A stretch of DNA of 64,000 bases from Psychrobacillus sp. FSL H8-0483 (GTDB lineage: Bacteria; Bacillota; Bacilli; Bacillales_A; Planococcaceae), in assembly GCF_038637725.1 (NCBI RefSeq), contig NZ_CP152052.1, forward strand, positions 1,905,501-1,969,500, given 5' to 3'. Positions 6,536-16,183 of this stretch are shown piece by piece (the first letter of the stretch is position 1; each line of letters starts with the position of its first letter). The notes under the pieces were generated by a model that saw only the letters and a program-made list of their open reading frames with translations, was not told the origin of the DNA and did no database searches. Both the position numbers and the translations under genes were made by a program.

Positions 6536-7522
6536 ATGAAAGCAATTGTTTGCACAAAGTATGGCCCCCCCAATGTTCTTCAACTGAAAGAGGTAGAAAA
6601 ACCTATTCCTAAGGAAAATGAAATACTGGTAAAAGTAAAAGCGACAACCGTAACAGCAGGAGATATTCGGGTAAGGAGTTTTACAGTTCCTCTCTCTTTT
6701 TGGCTGCCCGCAAGAATAGCACTTGGTTTTAGACGACCACAAAAAGCTATATTGGGGATGGAGTTAGCTGGGGAAGTTGAGTCAGTAGGGAAAGATGTCA
6801 AGCTGTTTAAGAAAGGTGATCAGGTTTTTGCGGCATCCCAGGCGGGTTTTGGTGCATATGCTGAGTATAAGTGTCTGTCTGAAGATGGACCAGTATCTAT
6901 TAAACCATCCAATATAACTTACGAGGAAGCAGCAGCTATTCCCATTGGGGCACGAACGGCATTGTATTATCTTAGAAAAGCTAATATTCAGAGTGGCCAA
7001 AAGGTCCTTGTCTATGGAGCTTCAGGAAGTGTAGGAACTTATGCAGTACAGATTGCAAAGTTCTTTGGAGCAAATGTCACTGGGGTATGTAGTACGACGA
7101 ATTTAGAATTGGTAAAATCTCTGGGCGCAGATCAGGTAATTGATTACACTGCAGAAGATTTTTCTACTAAAGGGGAGACTTATGATGTGATCTTTGAAGC
7201 GGTAAACAAGAGTTCATTTTCAGCTTGTATGAAATCGCTAAAAAAGGACGGAACCTATCTAAATGTCACTATACCATTACCAGGAATTAATATGTTATGG
7301 ACTAAATTGACAAGCAGCAAGACACTAATTTTGAGTCAAAATTCACCTGAAAATTCCGAAGCTCTAAACTTCCTCAAAGAACTTGTTGAGTCAGGGAACT
7401 TAATAGTGGTCATTGACAGATCTTATGAGATTGAAGAGATAGTTGAAGCTCATAGATATGTTGAGAAAGGACACAAGAAGGGAAATGTCGTCATAACTGT
7501 GGAACATAACAAAAAATCCTAA
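6536..7522 (+). CDS. zinc-independent MDR oxidoreductase, quinone-reductase type (328 aa)
   Basis: ATG 6536 follows GGAGGAG. The medium-chain dehydrogenase layout is complete: a GroES-like domain (residues 1-125, [32 protein letters not shown]) and a Rossmann domain with [19 protein letters not shown], then the NADP-side [13 protein letters not shown]. The catalytic zinc ligands of alcohol dehydrogenases are missing, as in NADPH:quinone oxidoreductases. It probably reduces quinones or reactive enals with NADPH; substrate not determinable. Single gene between repeats at 6416 and 7718, with its own terminator. Confidence 0.85.
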   Translation: MKAIVCTKYGPPNVLQLKEVEKPIPKENEILVKVKATTVTAGDIRVRSFTVPLSFWLPARIALGFRRPQKAILGMELAGEVESVGKDVKLFKKGDQVFAASQAGFGAYAEYKCLSEDGPVSIKPSNITYEEAAAIPIGARTALYYLRKANIQSGQKVLVYGASGSVGTYAVQIAKFFGANVTGVCSTTNLELVKSLGADQVIDYTAEDFSTKGETYDVIFEAVNKSSFSACMKSLKKDGTYLNVTIPLPGINMLWTKLTSSKTLILSQNSPENSEALNFLKELVESGNLIVVIDRSYEIEEIVEAHRYVEKGHKKGNVVITVEHNKKS

Positions 7523-7695
7523 TAAATAGCACTATTGTATCAAAGATTAGGATAGAGGAAATTCATTTAATGTATTCATTGATAACATGGAACCTGTTTA
7601 TTGGTTAGGAAAACATGGAAACACAAAAGAGAGTTTTCAATTATGATAAAAATCAAGCTATCATTAATCTACCGGTGGCTTTGGTTAAAGAAAAT

Positions 7696-7719
7696 GGGTT
7701 GCTTTGGCAACTCTTTTTT
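7696..7719 (+). terminator. terminator directly before a repeat
   Basis: GTTGC (7698-7702), a TTTG-type loop and GCAAC (7707-7711), followed by T-rich CTCTTTTTT which runs into the repeat left arm. Confidence 0.7.
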
Positions 7720-7754
7720 CTTATTGAACTAAAGGGGCAGGCTAATTCAATAAG
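7718..7754 (+). repeat. array repeat, short form
   Basis: TTCTTATTGAACTAAAGG, then GGCAGGCTAATTCAATAAG. The arms CTTATTGAA and TTCAATAAG are exact complements. Confidence 0.85.
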
Positions 7755-7795
7755 CTGGTTAATTCAGAATCAACAAACCTTAGGAGGTGAATTAA

Positions 7796-8140
7796 TTGAA
7801 AAGAAGATTACTCTATTGTTTTTGTATCATTTTCTTGAGTGCCTGTAACCATTTCAGCGAACCCATAATAGAGGATGAAATGGTTAAACTCACAATTGAA
7901 TGTACAAGTGGTGAAACGATTAAGATTGATGATCAGAAAACCATTAATAAAGTAATTAGGGAAATCAACGGTTCAAGGAGAGAAGGTACAGAAGAGATGG
8001 AGTTCGAGGATTTCGGACATCGAGCTACGCTTGAAAACAGTGATGGCGAGACAAAAACTTTCAATTTGTTCATCGGCGGGAAAGCCATTGTGTCTGGATA
8101 CTATATTCATTCAAACATTGATGATTTTTGTGGGAAATAG
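7796..8140 (+). CDS. small secreted lipoprotein (114 aa)
   Basis: The start is TTG 7796 after TTAGGAGGTGA. The N-terminus MKRRLLYCFCIIFLSACN is a lipoprotein signal with lipobox LSAC at about residues 14-17, so the mature protein would be anchored on the outer face of the membrane. The rest is a small β-rich domain (VKLTIECTSGETIKIDD, ATLENSDGETKTFNLFIGG). No family recognised with certainty. It forms a single-gene array unit. Confidence 0.65.
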   Translation: MKRRLLYCFCIIFLSACNHFSEPIIEDEMVKLTIECTSGETIKIDDQKTINKVIREINGSRREGTEEMEFEDFGHRATLENSDGETKTFNLFIGGKAIVSGYYIHSNIDDFCGK

Positions 8141-8176
8141 TTTTAACAGTTAGAAATTCGTTTTTCCAAAGACCTT

Positions 8177-8210
8177 TTCTTATTCAATAAACGAGTGTTT
8201 TAGTTTAAAC
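8177..8210 (+). repeat. array repeat, short form, diverged
   Basis: TTCTTATTCAATAAACGAGTG then TTTTAGTTTAAAC. It is close to the last copy of the left array; the next gene is on the other strand. Confidence 0.6.
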
Positions 8211-8250
8211 AATTCACCTCAAAATAGAACTATATAAAAAAGGGGAGAGC

Positions 8251-8667
8251 TTATTTCAGTTCCCTTAACCCCTTTCCTTCATGAATCTCTTTAATACCTT
8301 CTTCACAAACTCCATATGACCGCCAGGAACAAGATTCGCACACAATTTGAATGTCGGAGGGGACGATATACTTTCGGATGAGTGACTCAATGTCTTCCCA
8401 AATCAGAATTTGTCCGATTTTAAGTCCTAATTTCTCTAAAATAGCGGCATCTCTTTCATAAATATTGTCGGCTTGGCAGTGGTATTCACCTGAGTTTGGA
8501 TACTTTTCACACAATTGATCGGGACCCTTTACAATTCGAATCCTCATCTTGGGGTTGTCTCTCAAGCTCTGGTGCAGACGTGTCATATTTTCCACGTATT
8601 CTTGTGAATAGCCCATTCCCCGATAGCCCAAAAGGCAAAAAAGATGATGACCTCGCAGCATATACAT
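8251..8667 (-). CDS. DUF1284 family protein, probable iron-sulfur protein (138 aa)
   Basis: The chosen start gives MYMLRGHHLFCLLGYRGMGY, matching the typical DUF1284 opening LRGHHLxCLLxYxGxGY. Conserved cysteines follow: one in the N-terminal motif, one in QLCEKYPN, one in EYHCQAD, and CESCSWRSYGVCEEG near the end, consistent with a bound metal or Fe-S cluster. The role is unknown. A longer start at 8688 is possible, but the Bacillus-type motif argues for 8667. It is convergent with the array genes and lies at the array's edge. Confidence 0.75.
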   Translation of the reverse strand: MYMLRGHHLFCLLGYRGMGYSQEYVENMTRLHQSLRDNPKMRIRIVKGPDQLCEKYPNSGEYHCQADNIYERDAAILEKLGLKIGQILIWEDIESLIRKYIVPSDIQIVCESCSWRSYGVCEEGIKEIHEGKGLRELK

Positions 8668-8805
8668 AATTTTCCCCCATTTCGACATGTTCGATTAAAT
8701 ACATATGTTAACCAAAACAATTAACCAGTAAACAAATCTTAATTATCATAACATATCACCCCTAATCAGTTGCACACTTATTAACAGGGCTTTAGTATAT
8801 ATTGA

Positions 8806-8922
8806 GGAAAGAAAAAAAGTGGAGTTAAACGAATTTTGTTACACGCATCAGAGGATGTAATACCTTTATATAAAAAAATGGGTTTTACCAAAAAAGATAT
8901 TGAAATGGAAACGTTTTTATAA
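8806..8922 (+). pseudogene. GNAT acetyltransferase C-terminal remnant
   Basis: The frame reads GVKRILLHASEDVIPLYKKM, GFTKKDIEMETFL and then a stop. This is the last helix and strand of a GNAT protein (the Y-x-K-x-G-F motif). Everything upstream is missing and a stop precedes it at 8803. A degenerate array repeat follows at 8931, so it resembles an array gene that has lost its 5' part. Confidence 0.75.
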
Positions 8923-8930
8923 CCGTAGTG

Positions 8931-8955
8931 TATTGAACTAACGTAGCGTTGGTTA
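8931..8955 (+). repeat. array repeat, degenerate last copy
   Basis: TATTGAACTAACGTAGCGTT then GGTTATAAT; arms are short. No further copy was seen until 62905. Confidence 0.5.
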
Positions 8956-9087
8956 TAATTTACATTCTGATAGCTAAAAGTCTTTATACTTTTGACATGT
9001 ATTCGTCCTTTTTACATAATGACAAGTTTTGTCTTAATTAATTGGTATACTAATTTTATCATCTAAAACAAAGGAATGGAGATTTAC

Positions 9088-9618
9088 ATGAAAAAACAGC
9101 GTAACATTATTTTATTCATTGGTACTTCAATTGATGGATATATTGCAAATGATGATGGTACATTAGAATGGTTAGAATCAATAGAAGTTGAAGGAGACTC
9201 TGGCTACAATTCACTCCTAGAAAGAATTGACACTGTTGTTATGGGAAAAAGAACTTATGATGTCATTCGTGGATTTGATATGAATTATCCTTATAGTGAT
9301 TATAAAAATTATGTATTTTCTTCTAGTTCTGTTAGTGGATCAGATGAATATGCTTCATTTATTGATGTAGATGTCAAAACTTTCATTAAAAATATTAAAC
9401 AAAAGCCTGGTAAAGATATATGGTTAATTGGTGGAGGAATCTTAGCAAGTGAATTTTTTAAAGAAAATTTAATTGATGAATTTCAACTAGCCATTGCACC
9501 TATTATTTTAGGGAAAGGAATCTCCCTATATAACGGAGATGATATTACTCAAAAATACACATTAACCAAAGTAGAAAAATTAGGCCAACTAGCTATGCAT
9601 CATTATATAAAAAAATAA
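9088..9618 (+). CDS. dihydrofolate-reductase-like / RibD C-terminal domain protein (176 aa)
   Basis: ATG 9088 is six bases after GGAG; ATG 9076 is too close to its ribosome site. The YyaP/YwjB-type reductase fold is clear: NIILFIGTSIDGYIANDDGT, DTVVMGKRTYDVIRGF, DIWLIGGGILASEFF, and IAPIILGKGISLY. These proteins bind NADPH in a dihydrofolate-reductase-like fold, but their substrates are mostly unknown. It is monocistronic and ends before the bidirectional terminator shared with gnd. Confidence 0.85.
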   Translation: MKKQRNIILFIGTSIDGYIANDDGTLEWLESIEVEGDSGYNSLLERIDTVVMGKRTYDVIRGFDMNYPYSDYKNYVFSSSSVSGSDEYASFIDVDVKTFIKNIKQKPGKDIWLIGGGILASEFFKENLIDEFQLAIAPIILGKGISLYNGDDITQKYTLTKVEKLGQLAMHHYIKK

Positions 9619-9690
9619 TTTTCATCATCAAAAGACCTATACAGGAAGGAAAACTAACTCCTTTTTGATCAATCTTTGTTCCAAACCAAC

Positions 9691-9747
9691 AAAAAGCATC
9701 CGGTGCTCTAAACGACTCTGAGTTGTTTTAGCACCTGATGCTTTTTT
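9691..9747. terminator. bidirectional terminator between the DHFR-like gene and gnd
   Basis: AAAAAGCATC...GGTGCT pairs with AGCACC...GATGCTTTTTT; A- and T-runs flank both sides, so it can serve both convergent genes. Confidence 0.85.
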
Positions 9748-9755
9748 GTTTATTG

Positions 9756-11171
9756 TTATTTGGCTGCCCAAGAAGTATGAAACACTCCATCTTTGTCTAT
9801 ACGCTGATAGGTATGTGCACCAAAATAATCCCGCTGTGCTTGGATAAGATTAGCTGGCAACGTCTCCGTCCGATAACTATCATAGTAAGCTAAAGCACTT
9901 GATAAAGCAGGAGTTGGTATTCCTTTTTGAATTGCCAAGGCCAGTACTTCGCGAAGGGAATTGTGATATTCTCCAACTATCTCTTGAAAGTACGGGTCAA
10001 CTAGCAGGTTAGGCAAATTGTTATTACGGTCAAAAGCATCTTTAATCTTTTGTAAGAACTGCGCACGAATGATACAACCTCCTCGGAAAATCATTGCGAC
10101 ATCTCCGTAAGGAATTTTCCAACCATATTCCTCAGATGCTGCACGCATTTGGGAAAAACCTTGCGCATAGGAACAAATTTTACTCATATACAAAGCTTTA
10201 CGAATCGCTTCAATCAAATCAGTTGAATCACCTACATACTTGTTCAATACAGGGCCTTTAAGTATTTTACTTGCTGCAACTCGTTCTTCCTTAACAGAAG
10301 AAATAAATCTTGCAAACACGGACTCTGTAACGATTGGAAGAGAAACACCCAAATCCAGTGCATTTTGACTTGTCCATTTTCCTGTTCCTTTTTGCCCGGC
10401 TACATCCAGAATCTGATCAACGAGTGGCTTCCCAGTTTCTTCATCCATTTTGGTGAAAATGTCCGCGGTGATTTCGATGAGGTAGCTATCAAGCTCTCCT
10501 TTATTCCACTCAGAGAATATTTCATGCAATTCCTTAGCGGTAAGACCAAGTGCATGCTTCATGATGAAATATGCTTCGGAGATCAGTTGCATATCCCCAT
10601 ACTCAATTCCATTATGAACCATTTTCACATAGTGTCCTGATCCATCAGGTCCTATGTACGCATTGCAAGGAGTTCCATCTACTTTCGCTGAAATTGCATC
10701 AAGAATCGGTTTAACCTGTTCGTAAGCTTCTTTCGAGCCTCCAGGCATAATCGAAGGGCCATTACGAGCTCCTTCTTCACCACCAGAAATTCCGGCACCA
10801 ATGAAATGTAGCCCAACTTCTTTTAAGTCTGCTGTTCGTCTATTCGTGTCTTGGAAGAATGTATTTCCTCCATCTATTAGAATATCCCCATGTTGAAGGT
10901 AGGGGATAAGAGTTTGAATAACCGAATCGGTTGTATCTCCAGCCTTCACCATCAATAATATCTTGCGAGGAGTTTCTAATGAAGCAACAAAACCTTCTAT
11001 ATTGTATGTACCGTGAATATTTTTATCTTTCGCTTCTTTGTTGGAGAATTCCTCCGTTCGATCAGTCCAGTAATCATATACAGATACCGAAAAGCCATTG
11101 CTCTCCATATTTAACGCAAGATTTATCCCCATCACGCCTAATCCAATAACACCTATTTGTTGTTTTATCAT
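9756..11171 (-). CDS. gnd: 6-phosphogluconate dehydrogenase, decarboxylating (471 aa)
   Basis: Full-length. It converts 6-phosphogluconate to ribulose 5-phosphate and CO2 in the oxidative pentose phosphate pathway. The N-terminal Rossmann motif is [20 protein letters not shown]. The family signature appears as [16 protein letters not shown] and [20 protein letters not shown], and the active-site region as [20 protein letters not shown]. It closes with the typical tail [17 protein letters not shown]. Length is that of GndA-type enzymes. zwf lies upstream on the same strand with a 178-base gap, so the two oxidative pentose phosphate steps are neighbours, possibly cotranscribed. Confidence 0.97.
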   Translation of the reverse strand: MIKQQIGVIGLGVMGINLALNMESNGFSVSVYDYWTDRTEEFSNKEAKDKNIHGTYNIEGFVASLETPRKILLMVKAGDTTDSVIQTLIPYLQHGDILIDGGNTFFQDTNRRTADLKEVGLHFIGAGISGGEEGARNGPSIMPGGSKEAYEQVKPILDAISAKVDGTPCNAYIGPDGSGHYVKMVHNGIEYGDMQLISEAYFIMKHALGLTAKELHEIFSEWNKGELDSYLIEITADIFTKMDEETGKPLVDQILDVAGQKGTGKWTSQNALDLGVSLPIVTESVFARFISSVKEERVAASKILKGPVLNKYVGDSTDLIEAIRKALYMSKICSYAQGFSQMRAASEEYGWKIPYGDVAMIFRGGCIIRAQFLQKIKDAFDRNNNLPNLLVDPYFQEIVGEYHNSLREVLALAIQKGIPTPALSSALAYYDSYRTETLPANLIQAQRDYFGAHTYQRIDKDGVFHTSWAAK

Positions 11172-11349
11172 ATCTTTACCTCATTCCTTCGTGTTATTTA
11201 GCCTAATATAGATAGACAGTTTTCCAGTTCATCGTTGATGAATTTGGTTATGCGCTTGTTTTACAATTTCACTTAGATTTTGAAGCTCACTACTTTGCAT
11301 GAACTGAATCTGTCTTAATTTGTATCTTCTTTTAATTTTAACGTTTTTC

Positions 11350-12864
11350 TTACCACCACTTAAATTGATCGGATAGCAATAGCTGACTTGCCTCTTTTGG
11401 ACCTAATGACCCAGCAGGATAAGGATATAAAGGTAACATATCCTCCTGATATGCTTCTAATAAAGGTTGAATCCACTTCCAAGATAATTCTACTTCTTTC
11501 CAATTAGCAAAGAATGTGGCATTACCGAGCATTGCATCAAATAAAAGAAGTTCATATGCCTCTGGTAGACCTTCCGAATTGGTTGAGAAGTTAATGTAAA
11601 CAGGATCAAAACGATTACTAGAAGGATCTTTCATGTTCACCCTTAAAGAAATGCTTTCGTCTGGACTAATCTCGAGGATCAATAAATTCGGAGTGATCCC
11701 TTCAATTGGGAATGATTCTTTCACCTTGTTCTTAAACTCAATGACAATCCGTGTAGACTTCTGATTCATTCGTTTCCCCGTACGTATATAAAAGGGAATT
11801 CCACTCCAAGATGGATTATCAATATAGATGCGTGCAGCGAAATAAGTATCATTTTTTGAGGAACTTTCAACCCCGTGTTCTTTTTTATAGCCAACTACTG
11901 GAGTATCGAGAATCTCTCCTGATTCGTACTGGCCGCGAACAACATTCTGGTATACATTTTCTTTCAGGATTGGTCGAATAGATTTCATAATTTCCATTTT
12001 ATTAACACGAATTTCTTCTGCTGTTATTTTTTTTGGAAGGTCTAGTGCTGTCATCATTACTAACTGAAGAAGGTGGTTCTGAACCATATCACGAATTGCT
12101 CCTGCTTTATCGTAATAATCAGCCCGATTTTCTACCCCAACCGTTTCACTTGCTGTAATTTGGATATTAGCAATTTGATTATGATTCAACAATGATTCTA
12201 GTGCAGGGTTGGCCAATACTAAGGTTTCAAGATTTTGGACCATCGGTTTTCCAAGATAGTGGTCAATTCTGTAGATTTCTTCTTCACTGAAAGTTTTGCT
12301 CAATTTCTTATTTAATTGCTGTGCAGACGCAAGGTCACTTCCAAATGGTTTTTCAACAATGAGACGCTTCCAGCCTTTGGTTTGACTTACACCACTTGTA
12401 TAAAGATTTGACGTAATAACATCAACCAAACTTGGTGCAACAGACAAATAGAAAAAACGATTTTCTGGTATGTCTAACTCTTTTTCTCTGTTTTCAATGA
12501 GTTCGTTCAAACGTTGATAGGATTCTTTGTCAGTCGCATCAAATGCACAGTACCGAAATTTGGTTAAAAATCCTTGCAAACCAGAAGTTTGAATATCTCT
12601 TCTAGAGTATGCTCGAAGTGCTTTTTCTACTTTGGACTGAAACTCTTCGTTTGAAAAATAGTTTCGGCCTAAACCAACTAAAGATATAGTATCGGGTAGT
12701 TTTCCATCAAGATATAAATTATATAAAGCAGGAAATAACTTTCGTTGTGCTAGATCTCCTGTTGCTCCAAATAATACAAAGGTCATGTCTTGCATGGACC
12801 ATTCTTCTAACTCAATTAAATATTCTTTCACGTCAATTCCTCTTGAGGGATTTTCGTTACCCAT
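11350..12864 (-). CDS. zwf: glucose-6-phosphate 1-dehydrogenase (504 aa)
   Basis: The start is the ATG at 12864 behind AGGAGGGA; an upstream in-frame start at 12918 has no ribosome site. It oxidises glucose 6-phosphate to 6-phosphogluconolactone with NADP. Motifs: nucleotide-binding FVLFGATGDLAQRKLFPALY, catalytic RIDHYLGKPMVQN, and substrate-binding VEKPFGSDLASA. The protein has a longer N-terminal lead (about 26 residues before the Rossmann strand) than many homologues. It is followed by gnd, and a decayed hexulose-phosphate synthase gene lies upstream on the other strand. Confidence 0.97.
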   Translation of the reverse strand: MGNENPSRGIDVKEYLIELEEWSMQDMTFVLFGATGDLAQRKLFPALYNLYLDGKLPDTISLVGLGRNYFSNEEFQSKVEKALRAYSRRDIQTSGLQGFLTKFRYCAFDATDKESYQRLNELIENREKELDIPENRFFYLSVAPSLVDVITSNLYTSGVSQTKGWKRLIVEKPFGSDLASAQQLNKKLSKTFSEEEIYRIDHYLGKPMVQNLETLVLANPALESLLNHNQIANIQITASETVGVENRADYYDKAGAIRDMVQNHLLQLVMMTALDLPKKITAEEIRVNKMEIMKSIRPILKENVYQNVVRGQYESGEILDTPVVGYKKEHGVESSSKNDTYFAARIYIDNPSWSGIPFYIRTGKRMNQKSTRIVIEFKNKVKESFPIEGITPNLLILEISPDESISLRVNMKDPSSNRFDPVYINFSTNSEGLPEAYELLLFDAMLGNATFFANWKEVELSWKWIQPLLEAYQEDMLPLYPYPAGSLGPKEASQLLLSDQFKWW

Positions 12865-13245
12865 ATTCAATTCCCTCCTACTTTTATATTCAGTATTTAG
12901 TACGCATTTTAATATCATATAGTGTGTGAAAGTATACCGACATTACATTCGTTATTATTCTCTTATTCATGATTATACTTTTATTCGTTATTAAGAGGAA
13001 GAAATTAGAAAGAATCCATAAGCAAAAAAATGAAAAGCCATCACCATAGTCTGGCTTACTTAATGTGAATATGAATAGGAATAGGAATTCGGGTTCGTCC
13101 TTATCCCGCCTTTTGCCAAAAGAGTTTTGTGCTATTATCAAAAATATTGAAATCTGACTAAGATACAATAGTGAAATGATGAAATTGATTTGTTTTCACG
13201 TAATTCCACTAAGTTCACCAAAAAACGCATAGGGCGGACACATAA
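12865..13245. other. gene-free upstream region of zwf
   Basis: AT-rich spacer between divergent zwf and the hps remnant. I see no convincing ORF, repeat or recognisable operator; it presumably holds the zwf promoter. Confidence 0.4.
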
Positions 13246-13382
13246 ATGAAACTACAATTAGAGTTAGATTATGTTAACATTCCAAAAGCCATTGAAGCTA
13301 TTAAGAAGTAGGGGGGTATATCGATATTTTGGAAATCAAAACTCCTGTTATCCATAAAGAAGGACTTGTGGGTCTGGTTCAG
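13246..13382 (+). pseudogene. 3-hexulose-6-phosphate synthase, decayed N-terminal part
   Basis: The frame from ATG 13246 reads MKLQLELDYVNIPKAIEAIK and stops. A shifted frame then continues YIDILEIKTPVIHKEGLVGL. This is the N-terminal β/α start of Hps/HxlA (D-L-x-x-x-x-A-I, then D-I-x-E-x-G-T-P), broken by a small deletion and a stop. Hps condenses formaldehyde with ribulose 5-phosphate, the product of the neighbouring gnd reaction. The remnant suggests that a ribulose-monophosphate module once stood next to zwf-gnd. Confidence 0.7.
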
Positions 13383-13400
13383 GTGAGATTCCAAGCCTAG

Positions 13401-13529
13401 AGCTATGACGAAGAAAGCTATTTAGACTCAGGCATATTTAACACTTTGTTTATAGTACACGAACAATTAAATATTAATAGAGACAAAGTAGTTTTACTAG
13501 ACAACATCATTCATAACGTGCGAGGATAA
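13401..13529 (+). pseudogene. unidentified C-terminal gene fragment
   Basis: A 42-codon open frame without a plausible start reads SYDEESYLDSGIFNTLF, then IVHEQLNINRDKVVLLDN to a stop. It looks like protein-coding sequence but follows a stop codon directly. It may be the end of a gene deleted together with most of hps. I do not recognise the family. Confidence 0.35.
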
Positions 13530-13578
13530 CTTTATAGCTAGATAAAAAAATATATTAAATAATGGAGGGGTTGATAGA

Positions 13579-14199
13579 GTGAAAATATACGATGTAACAG
13601 GTGCAATTTATGAAGGAATGACTGTTTATAAGAATAAACCGGAAAAACAACCAAAAGTAAATCAAATAACGAATGGATATGTTACTGAGACACGGTTGGA
13701 GTTCGATGTGCATACAGGAACACACATTGATGCACCACTACACATGGTTGTTGATGGAGATACATTTGAAACGATTCCATTAGATAATCTTGTAGGGCAG
13801 TGTAAGGTATTGGATTTAACAGAGTTGGAAAATGAAGGAGTTTCAAAATCCGACTTAGAAGGTTTTGAGATTCAAGAGGGCGATTTTATTTTATTAAAAA
13901 CGAAAAATTCATTTGAGGAAACATTTAATTTTGATTTTATTTATCTCGCACAAGACGGAGCAGAATATCTTTCTGAGATAGGTGTTCGAGGGGTTGGAAT
14001 CGATGCACTTGGAATCGAAAGAAGTCAAGAAGGGCATCCAACGCATAAAACGTTGTTTGCAAATGACATCATAATAATAGAAGGACTTCGATTAAAGGGA
14101 ATAGAGCAAGGAGAATACTTTATGGTTGCAGCACCAATAAAATTAGTAGGTACAGAAGCTTCACCTGCAAGAGTGTTGCTATTTGAAGGGCTAAGATAA
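13579..14199 (+). CDS. cyclase / kynurenine formamidase family metal hydrolase (206 aa)
   Basis: The start is GTG 13579 after GGAGGGG. The zinc motif HTGTHIDAPLHMV (H-x-G-T-H-x-D) near residue 47, together with the later GVGIDALGIERSQEGHPTHK, identifies the arylformamidase/cyclase (KynB-like) fold. Such enzymes hydrolyse N-formylkynurenine or act on related amides. No kynurenine pathway genes are next to it, so the substrate remains open. It is followed by a truncated HAD phosphatase gene. Confidence 0.85.
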   Translation: MKIYDVTGAIYEGMTVYKNKPEKQPKVNQITNGYVTETRLEFDVHTGTHIDAPLHMVVDGDTFETIPLDNLVGQCKVLDLTELENEGVSKSDLEGFEIQEGDFILLKTKNSFEETFNFDFIYLAQDGAEYLSEIGVRGVGIDALGIERSQEGHPTHKTLFANDIIIIEGLRLKGIEQGEYFMVAAPIKLVGTEASPARVLLFEGLR

Positions 14200-14238
14200 T
14201 ATTTCTGTTTTTTTAAAAACATTACAAGGAGCGTTTCT

Positions 14239-14355
14239 ATGTATAAGATGATTGCGATCGACCTTGATGGGACGTTACTCACAGACGAATTGATGATTCC
14301 ACATGATACAGTAGCGTTGCCGTCTGAAATAAAAAAGGCTCTTACAATTTATTAA
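14239..14355 (+). pseudogene. Cof-type HAD phosphatase, N-terminal remnant
   Basis: A good ribosome site (AAGGAGCG) and ATG 14239 lead to MYKMIAIDLDGTLLTDELMI, the nucleophile motif DxDGTLL of HAD-IIB phosphatases. The frame ends after 38 residues, whereas the family has about 260-290. The remainder is deleted. Confidence 0.8.
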
Positions 14356-14369
14356 ATAGACTAAATAAT

Positions 14370-14413
14370 AAGAGGATATTATGTTCAATATAAGAGCATA
14401 TATCCTCTTTTTT
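14370..14413 (+). terminator. Rho-independent terminator
   Basis: AAGAGGATAT (14370-) pairs with ATATCCTCTT (14400-14409), followed by TTTT. Confidence 0.75.
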
Positions 14414-15346
14414 CATACATATTATTATTTTTAAGTGTGAAGTGCTATTAGAGTTCAAGAGGTTATATTGGAGAATAACAAAAAGAGATACATATTACTG
14501 GACCAAAAGAGTAACCTAAATGGAAAATCCATTCTTTAGTTTGTATTTGTTTATATTTTCGTGCAGCCTTTCTATATAATTGAAAATCCTGTTTATTCAC
14601 AAACTACACCTTCAAATAAAATTGAATATTTATATCCTGCAAATAAGGAAAAAGTTTTTGATGAATCTGTAGATGAATATCACTTTCGTTATAGCCTATA
14701 TAGTTTGGTTAAATAACGAAACAGATTCCTCTTTTAGAACTTGACCATATACATCCATAATCAGCTTTGGTATATTCCCTTTTCTTCTGTTGAGAAAATT
14801 CCCCATCAAATAATCAATTACTCCTCATTATCCTTGTTATAAATTACCTCACTAATTTCATTAAATCTTAAGAAATCCCCTAAGTTTTTATTAATAATTT
14901 TTTTTTATAATTAGTACTATCTTGATGAAAGGAAGATGTTATATGAAAAAACCATTACTAAGAACACAGATTTTTTTGAAGATAATGTAATTTAGTTATA
15001 AAGCCCAGTGGTGATATGTCAACCATAAAAAACATCGAAAATGGAAACTCTTAAGCTTCTAAGCATAAAAACTGTTGCGTAGTAGCGAATTCATGAGGCT
15101 TACAAGTATTAAATTGGATAACATAAATAAGCAGGTAAGCACCTGTTAGCTATACTATTTTGAATGGTTAAAATGGAAGTTTCCTTCTTGGTACCTCGTG
15201 TAAACCAGGACAACATAAAAAGAGTGAGGGAGCCAAAAGGCGACTATCTCCTATAGGAAATCCAACAGGTCCCCCAGTTGTCCGGATCAACAGGAAATTC
15301 TATCGGAAAGAGCTTTTACTACTAATATACGAGGAGTCATATAAAT
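14414..15346. other. long gene-poor stretch with one ORF remnant
   Basis: About 930 bases. A start-less frame at 14540-14716 (+) reads FVFVYIFVQPFYIIENPVYS and later FDESVDEYHFRYSLYSLVK; it looks like a decayed coding stretch of unknown family. A short MKKPLLRTQIFLKIM frame with a fair ribosome site lies at about 14944. Otherwise I see nothing except presumed promoter DNA of the following carboxypeptidase gene. Confidence 0.4.
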
Positions 15347-16024
15347 ATGATAAAAAAAATAGTCACAATTGCATTACTCATGATGATTCTAATTGCTTCT
15401 GGCTGTTTCGGAAATGAACAAAACAAACAACAAATACAACAGGGATTACTCACTGTCGCTGATCCTGAAAGTATCACCGTTCTTGTCAACAAACAATATG
15501 CTTTTCCGGAAGGCTATGAACCGAAAGAGCTCGTTTACCCAAATGTTCCATTTATATTTAATGAAAAAATAGAAAAAAGAATGATGAGAGAAGAAGCAGC
15601 GAAGTATCTCGAAAAAATGTTCCATGCGGCGAATAAGCAGAATATTCATCTAGCAGGTGTTTCAGGCTACCGTTCTTCTCAAACTCAAACAGTCCTATTT
15701 AATAATTATGTTGAAAAAGATGGAATCGAAAAAGCAAAAACATATAGTGCTGTTCCTGGAACAAGCGAACATCAATCAGGATTAGCAATTGACGTTAGTG
15801 GATCCGATGGTTCTTGTGCAGTAGATGACTGTTTCGCGAATACAGAAGAGGCAGCATGGCTTGAAGATAACGCCCATAAATATGGATATATCATTCGCTT
15901 TCCAAAAGACAAAGAAAATATTACCGGTTACCAATATGAACCATGGCATATTCGTTATGTTGGTGTAAATTTAGCCACTGAGTTATTTAATAAAGGGTTA
16001 ACATTAGAAGAATATTATGAGTAG
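15347..16024 (+). CDS. VanY/YodJ-type D-alanyl-D-alanine carboxypeptidase lipoprotein (225 aa)
   Basis: ATG 15347 follows GAGGAG. The N-terminus MIKKIVTIALLMMILIASGC ends in a lipobox (IASGC), so it is a membrane-anchored lipoprotein. The peptidase M15B zinc site is complete: GTSEHQSGLAIDV (H-x6-D) and EPWHIRYVG (catalytic H), with the substrate region SGYRSSQTQ. It removes terminal D-Ala from peptidoglycan stem peptides. A CAVDDC pair between the motifs is also common in this family. A second M15B paralogue follows at 16184 after a terminator. Confidence 0.92.
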   Translation: MIKKIVTIALLMMILIASGCFGNEQNKQQIQQGLLTVADPESITVLVNKQYAFPEGYEPKELVYPNVPFIFNEKIEKRMMREEAAKYLEKMFHAANKQNIHLAGVSGYRSSQTQTVLFNNYVEKDGIEKAKTYSAVPGTSEHQSGLAIDVSGSDGSCAVDDCFANTEEAAWLEDNAHKYGYIIRFPKDKENITGYQYEPWHIRYVGVNLATELFNKGLTLEEYYE

Positions 16025-16114
16025 CACCTGTGAGCAGAGGGTGAAAATAACAATAAGTATCTTAAAAAGGTAAAATTCCTTTAATGATATGTGTGGGAGA
16101 AATTAATTTAGTTG

Positions 16115-16146
16115 GCCCCTATTGAAGAATGGGGGCTCTTTTTTTA
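16115..16146 (+). terminator. Rho-independent terminator
   Basis: GCCCC (16115-) pairs with GGGGGC (16131-16136), then a TCTTTTTTT run; it separates the two carboxypeptidase genes. Confidence 0.75.
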
Positions 16147-16183
16147 ATCTTTTAAGTAAAGAAGAATAAGGGAGAAGTTAAGA

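Noticed and set aside
7615-7848. 77-codon + strand open frame
   Set aside because: It reads straight through a terminator and a repeat and overlaps the lipoprotein gene; no ribosome site.
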